In this document: one piece after another, positions 53,041-63,475 of the stretch
Numbering within the stretch: the first letter of the stretch is position 1
How the letters are laid out: each line of letters starts with the position of its first letter
Source: an uncultured Prevotellaceae bacterium
Lineage (GTDB): Bacteria > Bacteroidota > Bacteroidia > Bacteroidales > Bacteroidaceae
NCBI GenBank assembly: GCA_946402905.1
Contig: CAMIYC010000007.1
Location: 1 to 64,000 of the forward strand
Length of the DNA: 64,000 bases
Reading direction: 5' to 3'
The notes under the pieces: generated by a model
What the model was told of the DNA's origin: nothing
The model's input: the letters and a program-made list of their open reading frames with translations, nothing else
The model's database searches: none
Position numbers and translations under genes: made by a program

Positions 53041-55194
53041 ATGAGTAAGTTTAATAACAAGAAAATAATACCACGCTATTCCTTCCTGGCTATTCTGATG
53101 ACGATAGCCGGTGTCGCCGTGATTATCAAGGCCACCTATATTATGACCGTGAAGCACGACTACTGGATGGAAGTGGCGAGCCAGAAAAAATTCGACAGCA
53201 TCAGGGTGGCTCCTGCCCGGGGCAACATCCTGAGCGACAGAGGCGAACTGATGGCCAGTACGCTGCCGGAGTACAAGATGTTTATCGACTTCATGGTGGG
53301 AGGCGAGGAGAAAGACTCACTGTGGAACGTGAAGCTCGACAGCATCTGCATGGGACTGCACCAGATATTCCCCGAGCGCTCGGAGGCCGAGTTCAGGAGT
53401 CATCTTGAAGAGGGGCACAAAAACAAAAAGCGCCACTGGCCGATATGGCCCAAAAGAGTAGACTACAACACGTTTACCAAAGTGTCAAAACTGCCGGTAT
53501 TCAACCTGCCCACCCTGAAAGGAGGATTCCACTACGAAGAGAACAATGCACGACGCCAGCCATTCGGCACACTGGCATCACGCACCATCGGCGACATGTA
53601 TGGCGCGAAAGACTCCGCGCAATTCGGACTGGAATTGTCGTTCGACAGCGTGCTCCGCGGACGTGAGGGACTCACCCACAAGCGCAAGGTGATGAACCAC
53701 TTCCTCAACATCGTAGACACCCCGCCCACCGACGGTGATGATATCGTCACGACCATCAACGTGCAGATGCAAGACATAGCCGAGAAAGCCACGGAAGAGG
53801 AATTGCAGCTCATCAATGGCGACGTGGGAGTGGCCATCGTCATGGAGGTGGCAACCGGTGACGTGAAAGCTATCGTCAACCTGGAAAAATGCGGCGACGG
53901 GAAATACCGTGAGCGCAAGAACCATGCCGTCAGCGACTTGCTCGAGCCCGGGTCGGTTTTCAAGACCGCATCACTGATGGTGGCACTCGACGACGGCGTA
54001 GTAGACACCTCATACAGGGTGAACACGGGCAACGGGCAGATGAAGATGCACGGCTCGATGATGAACGACCACAACCGTGCCTCGGGAGGCTATGGCACCA
54101 TCTCACTGGGCAGGGCACTGCAGGTGAGCAGCAACATCGGTATCAGCTATGCCATCGACGAGCACTACAAGCACAATCCGTCGCGCTTCACCGACGGACT
54201 GCACCGCATCGGCATAGACGAAGACTTCAAGATACCTATCAAAGGAGCGTCGCCGGCACGTATCAAGCACCCCTCGGACAAGGTCAACGGACAATCGACA
54301 TGGTATCAGACCACGCTGCCGTGGATGAGTATCGGCTACGAGTCGCAGATACCTCCCATCTCCACACTGGCCTTCTACAACGCTATCGCCAACAACGGCA
54401 AGATGATGCGGCCCAGATTTGTGAAACGTATACTCCGTGAGGGAGAGGTGGTCAGAGAATATCCGCCCGTGGTGGAGCGCGCACAGATCTGCAAGCCCTC
54501 GACGCTACGCAAGATACAGAAGCTGCTGGAGCAGGTCGTCACCCACGGCACAGGTAAGAAAGCACGAGCCGAGTCGTTCGCAGTGGCGGGCAAGACAGGG
54601 ACGGCACAGATATCAAAAGGACGCAGCGGATACAAGTCGGGAGCCATGAGATACCTGGTCAGCTTTGCTGGCTACTTCCCGGCCGACAATCCACGATACA
54701 GCTGTATCGTATGCCTGCAGAAGACCGGACTGCCCGCATCGGGAGGCACCATGAGCGGATGGGTGTTTCACAACATCGCAGAGGGTATCATGGCACATAG
54801 CCTGAACGTCGACGCCTCAAGCGCGCGCGACACCGTAGGCATGATACGGCCCGACGTGCAGCGCGGCAACCTCAAGGCCACCCAGTTCGTGCTCGACTAT
54901 CTGGGATATCCCACCAGCCAGAACTGGAGCGACCAGGTGATGCTGAGCGAGCAAGATTGGGGATCGGTAGGTTTTGAAAACGGCAAATACTTGCTCAACA
55001 GACAGGACATCTCAGACGACAAAAACATCATGCCCGACGTGCTGGGCATGGGCATACGCGATGCCATGTACCTGCTCGAGGACAAAGGGCTGAGGGTACA
55101 GGTGTCAGGACGGGGAAAAATCGTGTCGCAAAGCCCTTATGCGGGTACGACCATTAAGAAAGGAGAGACCTGCACACTGAAACTGCAATTATAG
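53041..55194 (+). CDS. ftsI: Division-specific transpeptidase FtsI (PBP3) with PASTA domain
   Basis: A 717-residue class B penicillin-binding protein that crosslinks septal peptidoglycan. One membrane helix lies near residues 15-35. The PBP dimer domain spans about 50-250. The transpeptidase domain follows, with SVFK (nucleophile Ser305, Lys308), SSN (363-365) and KTG (518-520). A C-terminal PASTA domain at about 655-717 starts MPDVLGMGIRDAMYLLEDKG. The PASTA domain is absent from E. coli FtsI but common in Bacteroidetes and Firmicutes. It is fourth in the dcw cluster, with murE 50 bp downstream. Confidence 0.93.
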   Translation: MSKFNNKKIIPRYSFLAILMTIAGVAVIIKATYIMTVKHDYWMEVASQKKFDSIRVAPARGNILSDRGELMASTLPEYKMFIDFMVGGEEKDSLWNVKLDSICMGLHQIFPERSEAEFRSHLEEGHKNKKRHWPIWPKRVDYNTFTKVSKLPVFNLPTLKGGFHYEENNARRQPFGTLASRTIGDMYGAKDSAQFGLELSFDSVLRGREGLTHKRKVMNHFLNIVDTPPTDGDDIVTTINVQMQDIAEKATEEELQLINGDVGVAIVMEVATGDVKAIVNLEKCGDGKYRERKNHAVSDLLEPGSVFKTASLMVALDDGVVDTSYRVNTGNGQMKMHGSMMNDHNRASGGYGTISLGRALQVSSNIGISYAIDEHYKHNPSRFTDGLHRIGIDEDFKIPIKGASPARIKHPSDKVNGQSTWYQTTLPWMSIGYESQIPPISTLAFYNAIANNGKMMRPRFVKRILREGEVVREYPPVVERAQICKPSTLRKIQKLLEQVVTHGTGKKARAESFAVAGKTGTAQISKGRSGYKSGAMRYLVSFAGYFPADNPRYSCIVCLQKTGLPASGGTMSGWVFHNIAEGIMAHSLNVDASSARDTVGMIRPDVQRGNLKATQFVLDYLGYPTSQNWSDQVMLSEQDWGSVGFENGKYLLNRQDISDDKNIMPDVLGMGIRDAMYLLEDKGLRVQVSGRGKIVSQSPYAGTTIKKGETCTLKLQL

Positions 55195-55244
55195 AAAAGA
55201 GAGACAACACATAGCAACAAACACCAAAACCACATCATCACAAT

Positions 55245-56696
55245 ATGAAAATTAGTGAACTGATCAAAGACATAAGGCCCATCGACATCTCTGGATCCAT
55301 AGACACGGACATCACAGGGGTGAACATCGACTCCAGGAAGATAGAAGCTGGCCACCTCTTCGTAGCCATCAAAGGCACCCAGGTAGACGGGCACCAGTAC
55401 ATCGCTAAAGCCATCGGACAAGGTGCTGCCGCCATACTTTGTGAAGACATGCCGGAACAAAAGGCCGAGCATGTCTGCTACATCCGCGTGGACTCGACAG
55501 AAGACATCGTGGGACTGGTGGCCACACGATTTTACGGAGACCCTTCACGCAAACTGAAACTGGTAGGCGTGACTGGCACCAACGGCAAGACCACCATCGC
55601 GACACTGCTCTATCAGATGTTCAGAAAATTCGGACACCGCTGCGGACTGCTCTCCACCGTCTGCAACTACATCGAAGACGAAGCCTACCCCACAGAGCAC
55701 ACCACCCCCGACCCCATTGAGCTCAACAAGATGCTGGCCAAGATGGTCGAAGCCGGCTGCGAATATGCCTTTATGGAGTGCAGCAGCCACGCCATACACC
55801 AGCGCAGGATCGGTGGACTGAGATTCGAGGGAGGCATCTTCACCAATCTCACACGCGACCACCTGGACTACCACAAAACCTTCGAAAACTACCGCGACGC
55901 CAAGAAAAGATTCTTCGACGACCTGCCCAAGTCGGCATTCGCCGTCATCAACGCTGATGACAAGAACGGGATGTTCATGGTGCAGAACACCAAAGCCACC
56001 GTCAAGACTTATTCCACCAGGAGCATGGCCGACTTCAGGGCAAGAATCCTCGAATGCCACTTCGAAGGGATGTATCTCGAGATTGACGGCAGGGAGGTAG
56101 GCGTGCAATTCATCGGAAAATTCAACGTGAGCAACCTGCTCGCCGTTTACGGAGCCGCATACATGCTGGGCAAGAAGCCGGAAGACATCCTCCTCGTACT
56201 CAGCACTCTCAAGAGCGTGAGCGGACGTCTGCAACCCGTCCACTCGCCTGAAGGATTCACTGCGATCGTTGACTACGCCCACACCCCCGACGCATTGTCA
56301 AACGTGCTCAACGCCATCCACGAAGTGCTCAACGGGAAAGGGCAGGTGATCACCGTCTGCGGCGCTGGCGGCAACCGCGACAAAGGCAAGCGGCCGCTCA
56401 TGGCTCAGGAAGCCGTCAGGCAGAGTGACCGTGTGATCATCACGAGCGACAACCCGCGCAACGAGGATCCGCAGGCCATCATCAACGACATGCTGGCAGG
56501 CCTCACACCACAACAGATGAAAAAAGTCATCTCCATCACCGACCGGCGCGAAGCCATCCGCACCGCATGTATGATGGCGCAGAAGGGTGACGTCATCCTC
56601 GTGGCAGGCAAAGGACATGAGAACTACCAGGAGATACAGGGCGTAAAACACCATTTCGACGACAAGGAAGTGTTGCAAGACATCTTCTCAGCTTAA
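55245..56696 (+). CDS. murE: UDP-MurNAc-L-Ala-D-Glu:meso-diaminopimelate ligase
   Basis: Mur ligase of 483 residues; it adds the third stem amino acid to UDP-MurNAc dipeptide using ATP. The P-loop [15 protein letters not shown] lies near residue 110. The DNPR motif in [12 protein letters not shown] near residue 405 marks meso-diaminopimelate specificity (lysine enzymes carry a different motif). Three Mur domains are complete. It lies between ftsI and mraY (24 bp). Confidence 0.95.
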   Translation: MKISELIKDIRPIDISGSIDTDITGVNIDSRKIEAGHLFVAIKGTQVDGHQYIAKAIGQGAAAILCEDMPEQKAEHVCYIRVDSTEDIVGLVATRFYGDPSRKLKLVGVTGTNGKTTIATLLYQMFRKFGHRCGLLSTVCNYIEDEAYPTEHTTPDPIELNKMLAKMVEAGCEYAFMECSSHAIHQRRIGGLRFEGGIFTNLTRDHLDYHKTFENYRDAKKRFFDDLPKSAFAVINADDKNGMFMVQNTKATVKTYSTRSMADFRARILECHFEGMYLEIDGREVGVQFIGKFNVSNLLAVYGAAYMLGKKPEDILLVLSTLKSVSGRLQPVHSPEGFTAIVDYAHTPDALSNVLNAIHEVLNGKGQVITVCGAGGNRDKGKRPLMAQEAVRQSDRVIITSDNPRNEDPQAIINDMLAGLTPQQMKKVISITDRREAIRTACMMAQKGDVILVAGKGHENYQEIQGVKHHFDDKEVLQDIFSA

Positions 56697-56720
56697 TCCA
56701 TCCACAAAAACCCTCACAAA

Positions 56721-57992
56721 ATGTTATATTATTTCTTTAGACTGCTCGAACAATACGACATACCAGGCTCACGCATGTGGCTGTATATATCGTTTCGCTC
56801 ACTGCTCACGCTGATCCTGTCGCTCATCATATCGGCATGGTTTGGCGAGAGATTCATCAAGTGGATGAAGCGCCGCAATATCTCTGAGACACAGCGCGAC
56901 TCGTCGATCGACCCCTTCGGCACAGCCAAGAAGGGAGTGCCCACGATGGGAGGCATCATCATCATGGTCTCTATCCTGGTGCCAGTGATCCTGCTCGGAA
57001 GGATGCGCAACATCTACCTGATACTGATGATCATCACCACCATCTGGCTGGGATTCCTGGGATTTCTCGATGACTACATCAAAATCTTCAAGAAAAACAA
57101 AGACGGCCTGAAAGGCAAATATAAAATCGTAGGCCAGGTGAGTATCGGACTGATTGTAGGCCTGGTGCTCTGGGCCAGCCCCGACGCCACCATCCATGAA
57201 AACGTGACCATCGAAAAACAAGGTGTCAACATGGTGGTGAAACACAAGTCGGAGCCGGCGAAATCACTCAAGACGACCATACCCTTCCTGAAGAACAACA
57301 ACCTGGACTACGCTGAGGTGATGTCTTTCTGCGGCAAATACAAGAATGCGGCTGGATGGATACTCTTCGTGCTCATGACCATACTCGTAGTGACAGCAGT
57401 GAGCAACGGAGCCAACCTCAACGACGGAATGGACGGCATGTGCGCGGGCAACTCGGCCATCATCGGTGTGGCACTGGGCATTTTCGCCTATGTGAGCAGT
57501 CACTTCGAATATGCCTCATACCTCAACATCATGTATATACCAGGGTCGCAGGAGCTGGTGGTATTCCTATGCGCGTTTATCGGGGCGATGATCGGATTCC
57601 TCTGGTATAATGCCTACCCCGCACAGGTGTTCATGGGCGACACCGGATCACTCATGGCCGGAGGCATCATCGGCGTATGCGCGGTCATCATACACAAAGA
57701 GCTGCTCGTGCCCATACTGTGTGGCATCTTCTTCATGGAGAGCCTCAGCGTCATCATACAGACCGGCTACTTCAAATACCGCAAGCGTAAAGGGGAGCGT
57801 GTGAGGATATTCCGCGCCACTCCTATCCACGACAATTTCAGGAAGCTGGACTCACAACTTGACCCAACAAGCAAATATATCCTTAAGAACTGGCCTGAGC
57901 GGCAATTCCATGAGTCGAAAATCACCGTGAGATTCTGGATCACTACCATTATATTAGCCGCACTGACCATTATCACCCTCAAAATCAGGTAG
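56721..57992 (+). CDS. mraY: Phospho-N-acetylmuramoyl-pentapeptide transferase
   Basis: Integral membrane enzyme of 423 residues; it moves phospho-MurNAc-pentapeptide onto undecaprenyl phosphate to make lipid I. About ten membrane helices are visible. Catalytic motifs are the DDYIKI segment, NLNDGMDGMCAG and FMGDTGSLMAGG, plus a late HDNFRK segment in the cytoplasmic loop. An insert of about 50 residues after TM4 (VTIEKQGVNMVVKHKSEPAKS) makes it longer than the E. coli form (360), as in other Bacteroidetes. 171 bp with tandem repeats separate it from murD. Confidence 0.95.
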   Translation: MLYYFFRLLEQYDIPGSRMWLYISFRSLLTLILSLIISAWFGERFIKWMKRRNISETQRDSSIDPFGTAKKGVPTMGGIIIMVSILVPVILLGRMRNIYLILMIITTIWLGFLGFLDDYIKIFKKNKDGLKGKYKIVGQVSIGLIVGLVLWASPDATIHENVTIEKQGVNMVVKHKSEPAKSLKTTIPFLKNNNLDYAEVMSFCGKYKNAAGWILFVLMTILVVTAVSNGANLNDGMDGMCAGNSAIIGVALGIFAYVSSHFEYASYLNIMYIPGSQELVVFLCAFIGAMIGFLWYNAYPAQVFMGDTGSLMAGGIIGVCAVIIHKELLVPILCGIFFMESLSVIIQTGYFKYRKRKGERVRIFRATPIHDNFRKLDSQLDPTSKYILKNWPERQFHESKITVRFWITTIILAALTIITLKIR

Positions 57993-58097
57993 GCAGAAAG
58001 AAAGATGCCGAGGATGGAGGGTTGGGAAACCGGAACATGAAAGCATTAGCATAAAGACTGAAGACTACAGATTGATTGGGAAAGTGAATTGACTGAT

Positions 58098-58162
58098 TGG
58101 AAATGTATTTTTGATTAAATTGGAAATGTATATTGATTAACTGGAAATGTATATTGATAGAA
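58098..58162. repeat. Three 21-22-bp tandem repeats abutting the murD start
   Basis: Units at 58098-58119, 58121-58141 and 58142-58162 share TGGAAATGTATATTGAT (the first has two extra Ts and a base change). The array ends 1 bp before the murD ATG, so it includes the ribosome-binding region. A TAnnTTTG-like TATTTTTG lies at 58106-58113 in the first unit. Confidence 0.88.
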
Positions 58163-58163
58163 T

Positions 58164-59495
58164 ATGAAAAAAATAGTAGTTTTAGGCGCAGCCGAGAGTG
58201 GAGCGGGTGCAGCCGTACTGGCCAAGAAAGAGGGATTCGACGTGTTTGTGTCGGACATGGCCACCATTAAAGACAAATATAAGGCCATGCTCGACAGCCA
58301 TGGCATAGCATGGGAAGAGCGCCAGCATACGGAGCACATCATACTCGGTGCCGACGAGATCATCAAGAGCCCGGGCATCCCCTGCGATGCTCCCATCGTG
58401 AAGCAAGCCTGCGAGAAAGGCATACATGTGATCAGCGAGATAGAGTTTGCCGGCCGGTATACTCAGTCAAAGATGATCTGTATCACCGGCAGCAATGGCA
58501 AGACCACTACCACCTCGCTGATCTACCACATCTTCAAATCGGCAGGATACGACGTGGGACTCGCAGGAAATATCGGACGCAGCCTCGCACTCCAGGTGGC
58601 AGAGGAGCCCCATGAGTATTACATCATCGAGCTGAGCTCATTCCAGCTGGACAACATGTATGACTTCAGGGCCAACATTGCCATCCTGCTCAACATCACG
58701 CCCGACCACCTGGACCGCTACGACAACAACATGCAGAACTATGTGGATGCCAAGATGCGCATCATACAGAACCAGACTCAGGACGACAGTTTCATCTACT
58801 GGAACGACGACCCGATCATCAAGAGAGAGCTGGAGAAATATGACATCAAAGCAATACAGTATCCCTTCTCGGAACTGAAGGAGAAAGGCTCCATCGGATA
58901 TATCGAGGAGGGCATGTATACACTGGAGAAGCCCACCCCGTTCAACATGGAGCAAGAAGAGCTGAGCCTCACTGGCAAGCACAACATCTACAACTCTCTC
59001 GCAGCAGGACTCGCCTCCAATATCTCGGGCATCCGCAAAGACTGCATCCGCAAGTGTCTCAGCGACTTCCCCGGAGTAGAGCACCGGCTCGAGAAAGTAG
59101 CCACAGTGAGAGGTGTGCTCTACGTCAACGACTCCAAGGCGACCAACGTAGACGCATGCTGGTACGCGTTGGAGAGCATGAAGACCAAGACCATCCTCAT
59201 ACTGGGCGGCAAAGACAAGGGCAACGACTACAATGAGATCAAAGACCTGGTCAAGAAGAAGTGCAGCGGCCTCGTCTTCCTGGGAGCCGACAACACCAAA
59301 CTGCACCAGTTCTTCGATGGCATGGACATCCCCATCCGCGACACGCACAGCATGAAAGCATGCGTGGAAGCATGCTATGAGATGGCAAAGCCGGGAGAGA
59401 CCGTGCTCCTGAGCCCATGTTGCGCCAGTTTCGACTTGTTCAAAAACATGGAAGACCGAGGTGAGCAATTCAAGACGTTGGTGAGAAATTTGTAA
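58164..59495 (+). CDS. murD: UDP-N-acetylmuramoyl-L-alanine:D-glutamate ligase
   Basis: Mur ligase of 443 residues; it adds D-glutamate, the second stem residue. The N-terminal Rossmann domain starts KKIVVLGAAESGAGAAVLAK. The P-loop is CITGSNGKTTTTSLIYH near residue 110. NDSKATNVDACWYAL in the C-terminal domain is typical of MurD. The start is at 58164 directly after a tandem repeat. ftsW follows after 55 bp. Confidence 0.95.
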   Translation: MKKIVVLGAAESGAGAAVLAKKEGFDVFVSDMATIKDKYKAMLDSHGIAWEERQHTEHIILGADEIIKSPGIPCDAPIVKQACEKGIHVISEIEFAGRYTQSKMICITGSNGKTTTTSLIYHIFKSAGYDVGLAGNIGRSLALQVAEEPHEYYIIELSSFQLDNMYDFRANIAILLNITPDHLDRYDNNMQNYVDAKMRIIQNQTQDDSFIYWNDDPIIKRELEKYDIKAIQYPFSELKEKGSIGYIEEGMYTLEKPTPFNMEQEELSLTGKHNIYNSLAAGLASNISGIRKDCIRKCLSDFPGVEHRLEKVATVRGVLYVNDSKATNVDACWYALESMKTKTILILGGKDKGNDYNEIKDLVKKKCSGLVFLGADNTKLHQFFDGMDIPIRDTHSMKACVEACYEMAKPGETVLLSPCCASFDLFKNMEDRGEQFKTLVRNL

Positions 59496-59550
59496 TACAC
59501 GGCGTGCGTCATGCGCCCACAAACAGAGCAACGCGTCAAAACAGAACAAC

Positions 59551-60801
59551 ATGAAGATATCTATTGGCAACATATTCAAAGGCGACAAAGTCATCTGGAT
59601 GATCTTTTTCTTCCTTTGCATCATCAGCATCCTCGAAGTATTCAGCTCGAGCAGCTCGCTGACATACGACAAGACGAGCTACTGGGGGCCGGTGTTCAAG
59701 CACACGGCCATCCTGATAGTAGGAATCTTCATCATGGTGATGGTGCAGAACATCGACTGCAAGTATTTCAAAATAGCGACCCCCTTCCTGCTCATCATCT
59801 CATTCGTGACTCTATTATGGGTGCTGGCCGCCGGACAGAGCACCAATGGTGCACAGAGATGGGTCAGCCTCTTTGGCATACAGTTTCAGCCGTCGGAGAT
59901 AGCCAAGGGTACCATCGTGCTCTCTGTGGCACAGATCCTCAGCGCGATGCAGACTGAAGAAGGCACCCAGGAGAATACCTTCAAGTATATCTTATGGACC
60001 GCCTGCCCGTTGCTCTTGCTCATCGTCTTTGAAAACCTCTCCACCGCCATGCTCATAGGCATGGTAGTAGTCTGCATGATGTTTTTCGGACAAGTGTCAC
60101 TCCAGAAACTCGGCAAGCTGATGGGGGGAATCGCACTCGTGGCGGTATTCGCACTCTCTTTTGTCCTGATTTTCGGACAGGAAGAGGAGAAAGCCAATGA
60201 CAAGCAAAACCTGACCGAAAGGGTAAAGAAAGCCGATGAAGACACCTCACCGTCTTTTTTCGAGAAAGTGTTTCACAGGGCTGGCACCTGGAAGGGAAGA
60301 ATTCTGAAATTTGTCAACAGCGAAGAAGTCAGCCCCGACAAATTCGACCTCGACGAAGACTCACAGATCGGACATGCCAATATCGCCATCGCATCGTCTG
60401 AGATCGTCGGCAAGGGGCCTGGCAACTCAGAGGAGCGGGATATGCTCCCTCAGGCGTTCTCCGACTTCATATACGCCATCATCATCGAAGAGCTGGGGCT
60501 GGCCGGCGGCATCGCCGTCATGCTGCTCTACATCTTCCTCTTGTTCAGGGCCGGACGCATCGCCGACAGGTGCGCCAACGCATTCCCTGCATTCCTGGTG
60601 ATGGGACTGGCCTTGCTGCTGGTCAGCCAGGCGATGTTCAACATGCTCGTCGCCGTGGGACTTGCTCCCGTGACAGGACAGCCCCTGCCGCTCATCAGCA
60701 AGGGAGGCACCTCGACCATCATCAACTGCATCTACATCGGAGCCATCCTCAGTGTAAGCATCTCGGCCAAGAAAAAGAGTGCCCAGCCTACTCTGACCTA
60801 A
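59551..60801 (+). CDS. ftsW: Lipid II polymerase FtsW (SEDS family)
   Basis: A 416-residue SEDS protein that polymerises septal glycan together with FtsI. About ten membrane segments are visible; SEDS signatures include AQRWVSLFGIQFQPSEIAKGT, the catalytic-loop ASSEIVGKGPGNSEERDMLPQAFSDFIYA with the essential Asp, and the final PLISKGGTSTIINCIYIGAILSVS. A charged insert at about 210-265 (GQEEEKANDKQNLTERVKKA) lengthens the extracytoplasmic loop relative to E. coli. It lies between murD and murG. Confidence 0.92.
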   Translation: MKISIGNIFKGDKVIWMIFFFLCIISILEVFSSSSSLTYDKTSYWGPVFKHTAILIVGIFIMVMVQNIDCKYFKIATPFLLIISFVTLLWVLAAGQSTNGAQRWVSLFGIQFQPSEIAKGTIVLSVAQILSAMQTEEGTQENTFKYILWTACPLLLLIVFENLSTAMLIGMVVVCMMFFGQVSLQKLGKLMGGIALVAVFALSFVLIFGQEEEKANDKQNLTERVKKADEDTSPSFFEKVFHRAGTWKGRILKFVNSEEVSPDKFDLDEDSQIGHANIAIASSEIVGKGPGNSEERDMLPQAFSDFIYAIIIEELGLAGGIAVMLLYIFLLFRAGRIADRCANAFPAFLVMGLALLLVSQAMFNMLVAVGLAPVTGQPLPLISKGGTSTIINCIYIGAILSVSISAKKKSAQPTLT

Positions 60802-60915
60802 GCCTGACACCACCCTCCGCAAAGAGTTCTGGAGGAGAGGAGTTTCAGAAGTTCAGGAGTTGAGCGAATGCGAACCTGAATTAGTGAAAATACTTCATAA
60901 ATTAGGTGTAAAAAA

Positions 60916-60947
60916 TTGCGGAAAGAGAAAAAAAATGAGTAATTTTG
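60916..60947 (+). promoter_or_regulatory. Possible internal promoter before murG
   Basis: TTG (60916-60918), a 21-nt spacer and TAATTTTG (60940-60947) lie in the 163-bp gap between ftsW and murG. The -33 part is weak. The signal overlaps an in-frame upstream ATG, which argues for the murG start at 60965. Confidence 0.4.
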
Positions 60948-60964
60948 CCCATCAAAACAGAGAC

Positions 60965-62095
60965 ATGAGCCAACAACTAAGAATTATCATCAGCGGTGGC
61001 GGTACCGGGGGACATATTTTCCCGGCCATTTCCATTGCCAATGCCATCAGAGAGAAGCGTCCCGACACAAAGATTCTCTTTGTCGGGGCTGAAGGACGCA
61101 TGGAGATGCAGCGCGTGCCAGCGGCCGGCTACGACATCAAGGGGCTGCCTATCTGCGGCTTTGACCGGAAAAACCTGCTGAAGAATTTCGCCGTACTGCT
61201 GAAGATCTGGAAGAGCCAGCGACTGGCCAAAAAGATCATCAAGGAGTTTGCACCCATGGCAGCCGTGGGAGTAGGAGGCTACGCCAGTGGCCCCACGCTC
61301 AACAAATGCGCAGACATGGGCATCCCCTGCCTGATCCAGGAGCAGAACTCCTATGCCGGGGTCACCAACAAGCTGCTGGCCAAAAAGGCAGAGAAAATCT
61401 GCGTGGCTTACGAAGGGATGGAGAGATTCTTCCCTGCAGACAAAATCATCCTTACGGGCAACCCCGTGAGACAGTCGTTGCTGCAGACAAAGGTCAGCCA
61501 GGAGGAGGCTCTCAGGCAATTCGGACTCCAGCCAGGACGCAAAACCATCTTACTGGTGGGTGGCAGCCTGGGCGCAAGGACGGTCAACGAGAGCATGCTC
61601 CGCCATCTCGACATCGTGAAATCATCCGGTGTGCAGTTTATCTGGCAGACGGGCAAATACTATCATGAGCAGATCATCGAGCAGCTGAAGCAGCATCAGC
61701 CGATGCCGGCACTCCACGTGACCGACTTCATCAGCGACATGGGTGCAGCATACCGAGCCGCCGACCTGGTCATCAGCCGGGCCGGAGCAAGCAGCATCTC
61801 CGAGTTCTGCCTCATTGGAAAGCCCGTGATACTCGTACCGTCGCCCAATGTGGCAGAAGACCACCAGACCAAAAACGCCATGGCCCTGGTAGAGAAAGGA
61901 GCCGCCCTGTATGTGAAAGACAGCGACGCCCCCGCCACCTTGCTGCCACTGGCTGTCAAGACCGTGGGCGACGACCAGAAGCTGGCAGAGCTGAGCCAGA
62001 ACATCCTCAAGATGGCACTGCCCGACTCTGCGTCCATCATCGCCGACGCCGTGATTGCCATGGCTGAGCGGCAAGCCTCTAACAACAGAAAATGA
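60965..62095 (+). CDS. murG: UDP-GlcNAc:lipid I N-acetylglucosaminyltransferase
   Basis: A 376-residue GT28 enzyme that adds GlcNAc to lipid I, giving lipid II, on the inner face of the membrane. The N-terminal glycine-rich loop reads IISGGGTGGHIFPA. A second glycine loop, LVGGSLGARTVN, opens the donor domain, and SRAGASSISEFC and PSPNVAEDHQTKNA contact UDP-GlcNAc. I chose the ATG at 60965; the frame is open from 60860, but the extra 35 residues do not resemble MurG and run through a promoter-like signal. murC starts 6 bp after its stop. Confidence 0.95.
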   Translation: MSQQLRIIISGGGTGGHIFPAISIANAIREKRPDTKILFVGAEGRMEMQRVPAAGYDIKGLPICGFDRKNLLKNFAVLLKIWKSQRLAKKIIKEFAPMAAVGVGGYASGPTLNKCADMGIPCLIQEQNSYAGVTNKLLAKKAEKICVAYEGMERFFPADKIILTGNPVRQSLLQTKVSQEEALRQFGLQPGRKTILLVGGSLGARTVNESMLRHLDIVKSSGVQFIWQTGKYYHEQIIEQLKQHQPMPALHVTDFISDMGAAYRAADLVISRAGASSISEFCLIGKPVILVPSPNVAEDHQTKNAMALVEKGAALYVKDSDAPATLLPLAVKTVGDDQKLAELSQNILKMALPDSASIIADAVIAMAERQASNNRK

Positions 62096-62101
62096 AGTGA
62101 A

Positions 62102-63475
62102 ATGGAACTAAAGGATATCAAAGCCGTATATTTTATCGGAGCTGGCGGCATAGGCATGAGCGCCATTGCACGCTTTTTCCTCCACAAAGGACTCGTGGTG
62201 GCAGGCTATGACAGGACGCCATCCGAACTGACCGGACATCTGGCAGAGGAAGGCATGCTCATCCACTATGACGACGACGTGGAGCAGATACCCGCCTCAT
62301 GCCGCGACAAGGACCACACGCTGGTGGTCTACACACCGGCCGTGCCAGACACTCACAGCGAGCTATGCTATTTCAAGGCCCAGGGCTTTGAGATACAAAA
62401 GCGCGCCCAGTTGCTGGGCACCCTCACACGCACGCACAAAGGACTCTGCGTGGCAGGCACCCATGGCAAGACCACCACGTCGACCATGTGTGCTCACATC
62501 ATGCACCAGAGCCACCTCGACTGCAACGCATTCCTGGGAGGCATCTCCAAAAATTACGGCAGCAACTATATCCTTTCGCCAAGCGACTACGTGGTGATCG
62601 AGGCCGACGAGTTCGACCGCTCCTTCCATTGGCTCAGGCCATGGATGAGCGTCATCACCGCCACCGACCCCGACCATCTCGACATCTACGGCACCAAGGA
62701 AGCCTATCTCGAAAGCTTCAGACACTACACCACCCTGATACAACCCGGAGGCTCACTGATCATCCACCGCGGGCTCGAGATGCACGCCGAGCCTGTCGAA
62801 GGGGTGCATGTCTATGACTATAGCCGCGACGAGGGCGACTTCCACGCCGAGAATATCGTCATCGAAAACGGACGGATCACCTTCGACCTCATCTCACCCA
62901 TCGCCGATGTCAAGGACATCGAACTGGGGCAGCCTATGCCTATCAACATCGAGAACGGCATCGGAGCCATGGCCATGGCTCAACTCTGCGGCTGCACGCC
63001 CGACGAGCTGAGAGAAGGCATGCGCACCTACCAGGGAGTGGACCGCCGTTTCGACTTCAAGCTCAATGACAACCGGCACGTCGTGCTGAGCGACTACGCC
63101 CACCATCCCATGGAAATACTCCAAAGTATCAAGAGCGTCAAGCAGCTCTACCAGGGAAGAAAGGTCACCGTCATGTTTCAGCCCCATCTCTACACCCGCA
63201 CACGCGACTTCTACAACGATTTTGCACTCAGCCTGAGCGAAGCCGACGAAGTGGTGCTCTGCGACATCTATCCGGCACGGGAAAAGCCCATCCCGGGTGT
63301 GACCTCTGCACTGATCTACGACCACCTGCGTCAGGACATGCCCAAGACAATGATCACCAAAGACCAAGTCATCGACTATGTCGGAAGCAGAGACTTCGAC
63401 GTGTTGGTAGTCCTCGGGGCAGGAGACTTGGACAACTACATCAACCAGATCACTGACATCATCAAGCAAAAATGA
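62102..63475 (+). CDS. murC: UDP-N-acetylmuramate:L-alanine ligase
   Basis: Mur ligase of 457 residues; it adds L-alanine, the first stem residue. The N-terminal Rossmann domain has YFIGAGGIGMSAIARF. The P-loop is CVAGTHGKTTTSTMCAH near residue 118. EADEFDRSFHWLRP and DYAHHPMEIL are typical of MurC. It lies between murG and ftsQ, overlapping ftsQ by 4 nt. Confidence 0.96.
   Translation: MELKDIKAVYFIGAGGIGMSAIARFFLHKGLVVAGYDRTPSELTGHLAEEGMLIHYDDDVEQIPASCRDKDHTLVVYTPAVPDTHSELCYFKAQGFEIQKRAQLLGTLTRTHKGLCVAGTHGKTTTSTMCAHIMHQSHLDCNAFLGGISKNYGSNYILSPSDYVVIEADEFDRSFHWLRPWMSVITATDPDHLDIYGTKEAYLESFRHYTTLIQPGGSLIIHRGLEMHAEPVEGVHVYDYSRDEGDFHAENIVIENGRITFDLISPIADVKDIELGQPMPINIENGIGAMAMAQLCGCTPDELREGMRTYQGVDRRFDFKLNDNRHVVLSDYAHHPMEILQSIKSVKQLYQGRKVTVMFQPHLYTRTRDFYNDFALSLSEADEVVLCDIYPAREKPIPGVTSALIYDHLRQDMPKTMITKDQVIDYVGSRDFDVLVVLGAGDLDNYINQITDIIKQK

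Noticed and set aside
60860..60964. 35-residue extension of MurG
   Set aside because: The family start MSQQLRIIISGGGTGG fits the ATG at 60965, and the extension passes through a promoter-like box.
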